Assembly (NCBI GenBank): GCA_009602725.1
Contig: WELB01000251.1
Coordinates: forward strand, 54,502 to 74,395
Length of the DNA stretch: 19,894 nt
Source of the DNA: Spirogloea muscicola
Taxonomy: Eukaryota; Streptophyta; Zygnematophyceae; Spirogloeales; Spirogloeaceae
Reading direction: 5' to 3'
Shown: piece after piece, positions 1-9,600 of the stretch
Position numbering within the stretch: position 1 is the first letter of the stretch
Layout of the letters: each line of letters starts with the position of its first letter
The notes under the pieces: generated by a model
What the model was told of the DNA's origin: nothing
Seen by the model: only the letters and a program-made list of their open reading frames with translations
Database searches by the model: none
Translations under genes and position numbers: made by a program

Positions 1-63
1 GGGCGGGGCCGAGGCGCCGAGCTGCCGCTCGGCTGTGGCGGCGGCGGCGGCCGCGGCGGTGCG
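1..63 (+). promoter_or_regulatory. GC-rich leader of the E2 gene
   Basis: The 63 bases before the E2 start codon are almost pure G and C, with a GCG/GGC run that ends five bases before the ATG. This is probably the 5' untranslated region or the core promoter edge. The window begins inside it, so no TATA or initiator element can be judged. Confidence 0.5.
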
Positions 64-1898
64 ATGAGCACGTCGAGCCCGCAAAAGGTGAGCGGCGGCG
101 CTGCGGAAGGCGGCGCTGCCGAGACGGCTGCGGTAACGGCAGCGGCAGCCGCGGCGCCTTCCGCAGCCAGAGCTTCTGTCGAGTACAGACGCAGCCCCCG
201 GAGTCTCCTGCAGGAGGCCAATGGCATCAGTTAGGACCTTCACGCTGCGCTGCACCGTTCGGCGCAGCCCGGAGAGTGCGGCGAGGGCACCCCTCTTGCG
301 CGGCGCTGGCTGCGGCCCGCACGACAGCGATCAGGCTGCTGCCAGTCCGCAGCATGCGGACGTCCATAGCAGCAGCAGCGCATCCCTTTGCATTTGGCTT
401 TCGTTTGCTTGCGGTTTTGATTTGGCTTCGTGCCGGTCGCTGTATTGCTCTGTGCTGCAGGCGCTGAGCAGGATCGCAGCCAACCGCTTGCAGAAGGAGC
501 TCGTGGAGTGGCAGGTCAACCCCCCAGCCGGCTTCCAGCACAGGGTGACCGACAACCTCCAGAGGTGAGGCCGATCCGAGGAGTGTGCTCTGCGGACCTC
601 TGCTCCATATGCCATTTGGAGCCCATGTCTCAGCCCGTACATTGAGCGCACGCCATTGGAGAACATCTTGTGTGCGCTTGTTAGCATGCAGCGGATATAG
701 CCCCACTTCATTGAGCTCTTTATTGCGGCTCATCCCTTACCTACGCTACATGCAAGTGCTCATTGAGACAGTTCAGATCACTTATTCTTGTAGCTCTAGT
801 TGGACTACTGAGTTCCTGTCTCCATCCAGCTGGCTGACTTTGCATAGACCTCGATCTCATCGCTGTGGAATGCTCTGCAGATGGATCATTGACGTTGTCG
901 GGGCGCCTGGCACATTGTACAGCAATGAGCAGTTCCACTTGCAGGTGGACTTCCCAGAGCATTACCCTATGGAGGCACCTCAGGTGTTCATCTAAAGCTC
1001 AACTAGCAGGAGCTCGAGCCTTCTTTCTTTCTGTTACCTTGAGCCCCCCTGAGCACAGGGCTTCATTCCATGTAGCTTCATTCTTGGCACTCGCTTTGAC
1101 ATAAACAGTGTATTGGCTTGATTTGGCCTCCCTTTCAATCATGCACACTGCGTGCTAGTTCTCTCTTTCAAATAGAGTTGCTGCTTTCTACGTCAGCAGT
1201 GCTCATTGTGCTTCCGTATGACAATCTTTTGTTGCACGTGCTGCAAGCTTGGGATGCAGATTGCATTGCAATTTTGTCACAATCACAAAAATTTCAATCT
1301 TGTGCAGGTCATCTTTGTTCAGAATCCACCACTTCATCCTCACATCTACAGCAATGGTCACATCTGCCTGGGTACGTGACTTTGTCAGATCCTATGGACA
1401 ACTCCTCCACGTGGCTTCTTGCACACAGGCTGAGCTTGTAGATGAGAAGTCACCTGCCTTGGCAAGTGTATGGTATATATACACATCTGACAAATTGCAG
1501 ATTGGCAACCGTATTACTTGAGCAGACATACTGTACGATTCATGGTCACCAGCCATGACAGTGAGCTCCATCTGCATCAGCATCTTGTCAATGCTGTCCA
1601 GTGCCACCGTTAAGGTCAGAGCCTCTGCCCGAACGTTTGCTTAAAAGTGCAGAATGTGTGGCATGTAGATGCGCGCACAACAGGGCGTGTGCTTGGGCCG
1701 CGTCACGCGTAGTCTTCTTTCCCCACCCAAGTCCAGATTGTTTGTCTCTAAGATGCATCATTGATAGTTTGACAATCACATCGTCTCACTCTGGACTTAC
1801 AGACACGACCGCCAGATAATGACCGATATGTGAAGAACTGCCGGCATGGGCGATCACCAAAGGAGACTCGATGGTGGTTCCATGATGACACTGTTTGA
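64..1898 (+). CDS. UBC16: Ubiquitin-conjugating enzyme E2, UBE2W / plant UBC15-18 class
   Basis: This E2 carries ubiquitin as a thioester and passes it to substrates; the UBE2W class is known for modifying protein N-termini. Six exons join in frame: 64-87, 461-564, 881-983, 1308-1371, 1526-1614 and 1803-1898. They give 159 residues, close to the roughly 160 of plant UBC16. The first exon encodes only eight residues. The core begins with an LQKELVEWQVNPPAGF segment, followed by a VDFPEHYPMEAPQ block. The active-site stretch HPHIYSNGHICL places the catalytic cysteine at residue 97. The usual HPN motif reads HPH (87-89), which is normal for this class and not damage. The C-terminal tail with RYVKNC, KETRWWFHDD and a final TV is a UBC15-18/UBE2W signature. 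The protein should be cytosolic or nuclear. Homology and reading phase both support the exon joins. The symbol marks the closest plant paralogue group, not proven orthology. Confidence 0.94.
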
Positions 1899-1975
1899 TA
1901 ATGGCTCGTTCCTGAGCTCCAAAGCTGCAGGAGCAGTTGTACACCTGCTAGAGCACTTACTACAGCTGATCAATT

Positions 1976-1980
1976 TGTAA
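1976..1980 (+). terminator. TGTAA polyadenylation signal of the E2 gene
   Basis: A TGTAA box lies 77 bases after the E2 stop codon. This pentamer is the common poly(A) signal in green algae. No AATAAA competes with it nearby. Confidence 0.6.
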
Positions 1981-1999
1981 TACTTGTTTGAGACTCATT

Positions 2000-2022
2000 T
2001 AGCTCCTAAATGGCAGGAGCTA
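2000..2022. other. Perfect hairpin just downstream of the E2 poly(A) signal
   Basis: TAGCTCCT at 2000-2007 pairs perfectly with AGGAGCTA at 2015-2022 across a seven-base loop, about 20 bases after the TGTAA box. It may lie at or just beyond the mRNA 3' end. A role in 3'-end formation is inference only. Confidence 0.4.
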
Positions 2023-3344
2023 TATCTGCCTGCAAAAGCAACTCTCTTACATACGTGCTGTGGCACGTCAATTGCTGGCAAGCACTTGGGTCTTGGTGCA
2101 GTGCAATGTGCTCATTCATTTGCTTAGATTAACACGACCTGGCAGTCACATGGATGGTTGGGTGGTCGTTTGACTGATATCTGCATACAGAGAAGGGGCT
2201 GGGGAGGGCTCTGAATATTCATGTGGCGTGTGCCGCAAGGTCTGGGCACACTTAAGGGTTCCATCAGGGGCGGGCCAGTTACGAGTGCAGTGCATCTGGC
2301 CGCTTGTAGGCCGTAGGTAGCAAGGTAGTTCCTGCATGCGTGGGCCATGGAGTTATGTGCATTAGAAGACGTGGGCTCTGCTCGTTCAGTCCTCTTGAAG
2401 CAACTTGGTGCTGATAGGTAAAGACGGCTAAGATGTCAGGATGTGATGCTTTCCTGGGCCTAGATGTGGAGCGTTCCTTGGGGTTCTTGCCTCAGGTTGC
2501 AGAGAGTAAGGAGTGGCTCCAAAGCGGGGCCAGAGGTCGTGAGTGCCAATTCAAGTGACTCCATCAGGGTGGAATAAGAAGCACTAGCAATTGTGCTCCT
2601 CCAACTCTGGCAAACAGTGGGCCATGGACGGGCAGCACAAGAACACACAGGGGCGCGATGGAGAGGGTAAAATGCCATGTGGGCTGGCCTTTCACAGCTA
2701 CTTATGGCTCTACTGAGCGGCCATCCTTGCTTGTTTCCCTGCGTGCTATCCGCTTCCCATTTCTTGTACACACTTTTCACACCTGTTTGTGGATACACCA
2801 GCGTGCTGGGCGTGCATTAGGCCAGGCTAATGGCTTCCGTGGTGGTGGTCTGGCTCCTCAGCTTGGCTTGTCAGACATGTATGTGCTCACTCGATGATAT
2901 TAGTGCCCCCCTTAGCCAACTCATTAGCCCAATACTAGAACATTGGTAAGGCCAATTTCTGCCTCCCTTTCCATATCATGCGCACGCCGCGCCTTCTTCT
3001 TGTGGGCTGGCCCTTGCGTAGCCTCGCCCCCCTTGGAAAGGAGCTGCTTGTTTCGGGCATGGAGAGGATGAACGTTGCATGATCAGCCCCTTCCAGATCG
3101 CTGGTCCCAAACAACGTGAAAGGACGTTGGATCTGCGCATCGCAGCACGGCCACCGACCTGCTGCTCCGGCTGGTCGCTAAGCGCCCTCTGCATGCACCC
3201 TGCTGGCTTTTACAGTCGGCAGCAGCATCCTGATCTGATCGCTAGGAAGCAGGTCCTGATCGCCCGGCCCTAGGGCCCTGGCTGAGCCAGGCCAGCTCCG
3301 CGGACACGCCCCATCCCAGTGAGGCCCGCGCAACGCGGCGGCCG

Positions 3345-3389
3345 CGGCGGCGGCGGCGGCGGNGGCGGCGGCGGCGGCGGCGGCGGCGG
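3345..3389 (+). repeat. (CGG)15 microsatellite with one ambiguous base
   Basis: Fifteen consecutive CGG units run to within five bases of the desulfurase ATG, placing the tract in the 5' untranslated region. The base at 3363 is n where the repeat predicts c. Some of the Ala codons at the start of the gene continue the same GCG-rich texture. Such tracts are hard to sequence, so the true unit count may differ. Confidence 0.95.
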
Positions 3390-3393
3390 CGCG

Positions 3394-5842
3394 ATGGCGG
3401 CGGCGGCAGAGGCGCGGCCTGTGTACCTGGACTACAACGCCACCACGCCCATCGGTGAGCTCCGAGCGCGCCATAGCAATGGAGCCATGGCCGAGGAAGC
3501 GGCGGCCCAGCGGTGCGTGACAGCCGGCCCGCTGGCGGCGCGCAGACCCGGAGGTCGCGCAGGCCATGCTGCCGTTCCTGCACGGCGCCTTCGGGAACCC
3601 GTCCAGCGGGCACACGTACGGGCGCGAGGCTCGCGCCGCCGTGAGCCAGGCCGGTGCCTCCGTGGCGGCGCTCGTCGGCTGCGACCCCGACGAGGTGACG
3701 GCCCTTCCACTTACGCGCCGTCTTCTCCGCCTGGCGATGGCGTGCCGGGCCACTGGCCAGGGCCCGCCATGCAGGGGCCGAGGGGTTTGGGATCATCTCA
3801 GGGATCAGGGGCTGCAGGGGCACAGCTGACCTCTGAGCGCTCAACCCCCGGACTCCAGTCCCAGGCTTTGAACGCTGGTCTCCGAGCTTGGGACCTGGGA
3901 GCGCTGCTCACCCGCCTGGATGCAGCTTAGTGACTTCAATACAATCACGCACTTAGCTAACGCGTTGAACACTCCGCCCGCGGAGTATGGTCGCAATACT
4001 GAATTTGGATCCGTCTTGCACTCGTTCCTGTTGCCCTCTTGCCCCGCTCATATAGCTCGTCTGCTGCTGTTTATGGCAGCAGGTCTTCTTCACGTCTGGC
4101 GGAACCGAGTCCAACAACTGGGCGCTTGCAGGGGCCGCCCAAGCCCACCGGGGCCCCCGTGCCCACCTCGTCGTGTCGGCCGTCGAGCACCCCGCCGTGG
4201 CGGAGGTGGCGGCCCACCTCGTGCGCCACGAGGGCTGCGCTGTCTCCGTCGTCCCTGTCGACAGGCAAGGCCTCGTGGACGCCGGCGCCGTCTTGTCCGC
4301 CGTCTCTGAGGAGACCGTCCTCGTGTCTATCAGTGAGCCCGTGCATCCCCTGCTCTGGCCAGGGCCTCGTCGCAGAAGTGATAGCACACTGCGGCTCTGC
4401 CGACGGGCCTACGTCTGGAAGCTTGATCCGTTGGCTGCCTGTGTCTCGCGTTGCAGTCCATGCAAACAACGAGGTGGGCTCTGTACAGCCTATACGAGCT
4501 ATTGCTGAGGCGGTGAGACCCAGAGGCGTTTTGGTCCACACGGAGGCCAGTCAGTCCCTGGGCAAGGTCCCCATTGACTGGGCTGAGCTCGGCGTGGACC
4601 TACTAACTATAGCCGGCCACAAGGTGCGCTGCCGTGATGTCCTTGTCGTACATATATTCGCTCGTTGATCCAAGGCTGAATTTATTTATTCTGTGTGCGT
4701 TGTGTACGTCAAGAGTGATCACTCTTAGCTACTGCTACTACAGTGCTTAGCTTACACGATGTTTTTGTTCATTGCTTCAAATAGACCTGGAGTGAACTTG
4801 CAGAGGCTAAGAAGCTAAACCTGGGGATTTGAGGAGTCATTGCTTGCTACAATGAGGTCAGAGCAGCATTTGTAATCACTTGGGCCGTAGATGTGCAGTG
4901 ATGGTTTGGTGGAAGTCTTTTAAGCCAGCCTGACATGCAAGGTGACGAGGTGCCGTCCCAGATCTATGCTCCCAAGGGCGTTGGAGCCCTGATCATTCGC
5001 AAAGGCGTCAAGATCCACAATCTCTTACATGGCGCCGGGCTCGAATGTGGTATGCGTGCCGGCACTGAGAGCGTCCTCCTCATTGTTGGCCTCGGCAAGG
5101 TGAGCCCTGCTCGTCAATACAAGGGCTCTGAGCCTCTCGTTTGCTTCGGCGCCAAGTACAGTTGAGGAGCTAGCTATTGACTCACAATGTGCCTATCTAT
5201 CGTGATTGTACGGTGGGCTGCAGTCACTCAGAGTTCATGTTTTGTTGGCCGATGATGCATTGTTATATGCTGCCATTTTTGGTGGTCTGTACAGGCTTGT
5301 GAGCTTGCAATGAAGTACATGGAAAGAGATCTTGCACACATGCAGAATATGAAGGAAAGGCTACTGAAGGGCTTGCTGCACGAGCTTGTGCCCAAACAAA
5401 TTGCATTGTGCATCAACAGTCCGCAGGCGCCTTCCCTATGCTTGCCGAACACATTGAGGTGAGTGAGTCTTGCAGCTATGCTTGCCAATTGGGTGATTTA
5501 GCTTGCTCTAGCATTTCTCCTCCTGAAGAGATTCATATTGAAGTTGAGAGCAAGTTACCATGTTACTATGTCAATCAGCGACTTTTGCCTTGCCTTTGCA
5601 GCATCTCATTGGCAAATAGAGACCAAGGGAAGCTTCTTGACCAAGTCCTTCCAGAGGTGGCGTGCAGCGCTGGATCTGCCTGCCATTCTGGCCATTACAG
5701 CATCTCCCCTGTATTGGTTGCAATGAATGTACCTCAACATCTAGCTCAATGCACGCTCCGACTTTCTACTGGTCGGTATACAGCCGAAGACGAAGTAGAT
5801 CAGGCAATTACCACCATTGCTCGAGCTGTTCTGAGCTTGTAG
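3394..5842 (+). CDS. NifS-type cysteine desulfurase / selenocysteine lyase-like, PLP-dependent
   Basis: This enzyme would take sulfur from cysteine (or selenium from selenocysteine) as a persulfide on an active-site cysteine. Seven exons join in frame: 3394-3454, 3546-3694, 4083-4332, 4457-4623, 4962-5099, 5295-5458 and 5602-5842, giving 389 residues, a full class V aminotransferase length. Visible motifs are [10 protein letters not shown] near the N-terminus, [28 protein letters not shown] (155-161), AGHK with the PLP lysine at 209, RAGTES, and GSACHSG with the catalytic cysteine at 337. Glu183 stands where the family has the PLP-binding Asp (HTD reads HTE). An extra cysteine sits at 331. 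The fold starts at about residue 9, leaving no room for a transit peptide, so a cytosolic location is likely, unlike plastid SufS or mitochondrial NFS1. The sequence resembles bacterial NifS-like proteins more than eukaryotic NFS1. I see no TGTAA box before the convergent neighbour. Confidence 0.92.
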
Positions 5843-6634
5843 CCACCTCAGGTGACTTATTCAAGTCGCAAAATCATCACTGCACTGCGGATACCGGCTG
5901 TCTGCTGACGCCCTCTAGAGCAGGGATAAATTGAACATCCACTGCCTGGCTCCGTATGAAAAAGGCAAGCATTGAGCTTGGGATAATCAAAGCTGGAAAT
6001 ATCATAACAAGGACTGCCTCCTCTGCTTTCTGCCAACGAGAGCAACTGGAAATTGAACTTCCCGCTGGAGGCCTCTGGTAATGTTTGTGTAGAAGCATCA
6101 GTTTGCACACCTTCATATGTACTCGGCAGCCCTTTTCCAATGTTAAAAGCTACTCATTGTACATTCTGGGCAAAGTAGGCGTTGGTGACTAGCCAACTTT
6201 CTGAGCCAACTGTATTATGTAGATGGGCTTGGCGAGTCACTGTGTGATGGCCACACTTCTGTGCGCATTGGCTCCTTCAGCTGTCCAGGTCTTGAAGACG
6301 CTTTTGATATTCCAGATATCTCCTGTTGCTACACGTGTAGTACAGGTTGCATGCATTTGATTTGGGCTAATTCTGGATCAACATGAAGATGCATGCGAAG
6401 ATGCAGTGATTGCAGGAGCAAATATACTGTCAGTTGACCTTTCACTCTCAAGTGACGACTTCGACGGGCTTCAAGATCATGCTCGCTTTGTGTATTACAA
6501 AGCAAATTCAGTTGTGATGACATTGATACCTACAACAGATCGTAAGTTGGTGCAACTTCCTAAACAAGGTTGCGGCCGACTCAATATCACGAGTGAACTT
6601 GCGAGCGGAAGTACAGAATATTCCCCTACTAGTC
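5843..6634. other. Convergent interval with unassigned coding-like frames
   Basis: This stretch separates the 3' ends of the desulfurase and the P5A gene. On the plus strand an ATG at 5956 opens 41 codons with strong purine-first codon bias. A 120-codon open frame runs 6361-6720, with a GTAAGT donor at 6542, and enters the last P5A exon in antisense. On the minus strand a stop-free frame runs from about 6150 to 5857. No frame matches a family I recognise, and the plus-strand pieces cannot be joined without a stop or phase conflict. It may be only untranslated regions, or hold a small uncharacterised spliced gene. Confidence 0.4.
6495..6499 (-). terminator. TGTAA polyadenylation signal of the P5A gene
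   Basis: Read on the minus strand, TGTAA begins 136 bases after the P5A stop codon. It is the first such box downstream of the gene and so the likeliest poly(A) signal, though rather far from the stop. Confidence 0.45.
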
Positions 6635-9600
6635 TTACTGCTCCTTCTTCTGCGGGAATGACTGAGAAGGAGCTTCTGTCAACCTTGAAATGTGTTGCGT
6701 GGATTGTCTCCTCGACTTAACTCTGACTGGGAACAAGGCCCGCAGCATATGCTCCCAAGCATAGCAGGCAGCAAACATGAGGGCAGCCATGAGTAGAAGG
6801 TGCCGCCCAAATGGTTGAGGCAACTCCACTAACTCCAGCTTCTGATTGAGCGGGCGTATGGTATCAGAAGTCAATACTGTGAAGAAAACTCCCGCAAGGG
6901 TGAGAGCGTAAAAGAATGGCCTGTTCTCGGTGATGCTCTGATTAAAAGGATGGCCGATGTAATTGACCGCAAATGTTGCAACCTGCAAAACGCACGCACT
7001 CAGGATGCTGTCGGAGCTCATCTTGTCTTAGCAATGCTAATTCAGCAAGCTCCGGTCTATATTTCTCAACATTGTGGCTGATCAACTTGCTTAAGGCTGC
7101 TTTTGCCTCACGGAAGGTGATTGGTCTCAACCGAGACAGAAAAGAGCGCACCTGGATCATCATATTTGACATGTAGGAGACAGTGTTGACCAGGTTGGGG
7201 TGAAAGGTCGACTCAGGCTCAATGCATTCTTGAGGCATGTACGCCTTTGCCCAGCTGACTGCTGTGCCGAGAAAGGTCAGGTGTACCGCAAACTGGCCGA
7301 GGAGGCTCAGGATGACGTACAAGGAAAACACCTGCGGCTGCGGCCTGGTTGCAGACAGCCGCTCTAGCGGCTTGGCCTGAGAGATGAAGAGAAAGAATGA
7401 GGTCGTGAATATGCCGCCGATTGTCGCTTGAGAGTCGCCTAGCTTGACGCCGTCGAGGTGCATCACCGACAGCACGTACGCTGTCGCGAGGCAGTTGAGA
7501 CCCAGAATCTTGAACATCTGGAGAGTCGTCACGAGCGTGGACCGGCCCTGCCGCAGCACATCCACAGTGGGCCTGACAGATGCATGCTTGGCTGTGAAGG
7601 GGGCCGCCATCGAGGCGTCACCAAGCTGCACTAAGGGAGCACTTCGCCCATCACCTGCCTCCTGCGCCTCTTTCATCATCTGCTTAAGCTTCGCCTGCCT
7701 GCAGCAGGCAAGCATACAGCACCGTCAGCTTATGTGCGCAGCTTTCTGTCTGGCTGCAATATATTGTCAGCAGCACCAACCAGAAACATGAAATGATCCA
7801 TCATGATCGATTTGCAAGTAGCTCTAAGGATAGGGGCAGGCAACGCTTCACCTTTCCTCAAGGCGCTTCCGTTGTAGCTCAAGAGGGGTCAAAAATTTCC
7901 CTCGATCTAAAGATTTGTCACCTCCTGCACCACTTGTTTGCGCAGCTCTCTTGCCCTTGCTTGCCGAATTAGGATGAACCCCATTTGCTGATGGAGGAGC
8001 TGATGCAAACCCTGGGGTCGACGAGCTCCCTACTGCCCTTGCCTTGCGAGTACTGGTAGACGTGCCACCTACAGGGGACAGTTCCATGATGCAGTAGACC
8101 AACAGACCAACGTTGCAATACTCAGTTCTGATAGGTAGCAGCTCACCTTTGACATACAATTGTGTGACAACGTGAAATATTGCTGTCATATTATGCTTCT
8201 GAATCACAGCACACATTCCGAGCAAGATTCTGCTGCAGGTGTGATGGTGGTGATTAAACAGCACCACTGGCTTGCAGCATAGCATCAATGTGTGCAGCCG
8301 GCTCAAGGTGCATACAGGTGTATATTGCAATATTCCCTACTCACCTAATGCATCTGAACTTGTAGGCTGCTGAATGGCCCCTGTCCGAAGCTCATCACTT
8401 GCACTCGTTAATCCTTTGGAGGCACTTGCAGGTCGTGTTGGTAACACGTTGAGCAAGGCCACGCCAACATGCGCCTGGTGGTCTTCATCAGATTGTTAGA
8501 ACCCTACTTTTATCCGCCCGTTCAATCACACCAAAACCGCAAACTGCAGAGGAGAGAGATGAGAAGAACGAGCTATTCAACATAGAAAGGCTTTCTTGGA
8601 CAGGGAAGTTAGATGTGATGAAATTTCATGATATAGATTTTGCTTGAAATCTAAGCAGAATATACACACTCCATGGAGCTGCCAATACTGATCCAGACTG
8701 GTCATACTGATGTGCAACTAACAATAATTGTTTCTTGCACGTCCTGCACCTGCTTCAGTGCTCCAACGTCATTTGTGCCATCGCCACACATAAGAGTGTA
8801 TTTGCCAGCAGTCTTCAATGTGGTCAGGATGAGTTCCTTCTGATCGGGCGCCACCCTAGCAAAGACCTGCAATGGTGCACCATGTCAGCAATCTGAAAGC
8901 CAGCAATACTTGGTATCGAGCACAATGAAGCACTCCAGTGAGCGTATGCATCCTGCATCTGCAAGACAATCAACTCAACTCTGCTATAATATACGGCACT
9001 TGTTTTGTCAATCATTTGGAAGTGGCTGTGTGAAACCTGAACAAAAGGGATGACAGCATTCAAAGAATCTGTGCGCTGGAGCATTGCGAGGCCATCTCCA
9101 GCTAAGCATAGGTCATACTCCAAAGCCAGACTTTCCACCTCCTCTACCCTGAGTCACACATCCAAATCAAATAGTGTCAGACACCAGTACTTAAAGCTCA
9201 GCCCCTCATAGAAGCCTGAATTGATCCTGGGCCCGCCACCTCGGAAAGCATCAGAAGATTTTCCACAGAGCATCACTGCGCAAATTGCTCAGTGCTACTG
9301 TCCGTAAGCAAAGTGGAGGATCTGATCAAGCAACAGCGATTTGCAGCAAGTTGGCGAGTAACTGCAATTGATACAGTATCAACTCAAATGCGTGGGGCGA
9401 CTACTCCAGTACAGTCAAACAAGCTGTGCCAAAGTACAATTCTCTGTGGCACTCCGGTGGCCTCAATGCGCTCAAGCATGACACTGACCTGTATTGTCTG
9501 CTTATGCTTTCGTCAGTGGAGAGCCAAACAAACTCCGTCGGCAGAAGCAGAGAGTCCTCCTTATTGGTTCGGGACAAGGATGGCGTCAAGATGAGCACAG

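Larger units (their letters stand above)
1899..3343. other. Intergenic region, no gene recognised
   Basis: Apart from the TGTAA box and the small hairpin, nothing here could be assigned. Open frames of 60-110 codons exist on both strands (for example 2798-2460 on the minus strand). They resemble no family I know and lack convincing splice context. The last few hundred bases probably hold the promoter of the downstream desulfurase gene, and base composition turns sharply GC-rich from about 3230. Confidence 0.6.

Noticed and set aside
87-89. HPH in place of the canonical HPN motif of the E2 (residue positions 87-89), as a sign of inactivity.
   Set aside because: HPH is normal in the UBE2W/UBC15-18 class, whose members are active.
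2460-2798. A 112-codon minus-strand open frame between the E2 and desulfurase genes.
   Set aside because: No family resemblance, mixed low-complexity composition and no splice partner; chance openness is likelier.
3319-4668. Long plus-strand frames at 3319-3930 and 4039-4668, and minus-strand frames at 3844-3242 and 4541-4071.
   Set aside because: They are out-of-phase or antisense shadows of the GC-rich desulfurase exons; only the spliced frame shows NifS motifs.
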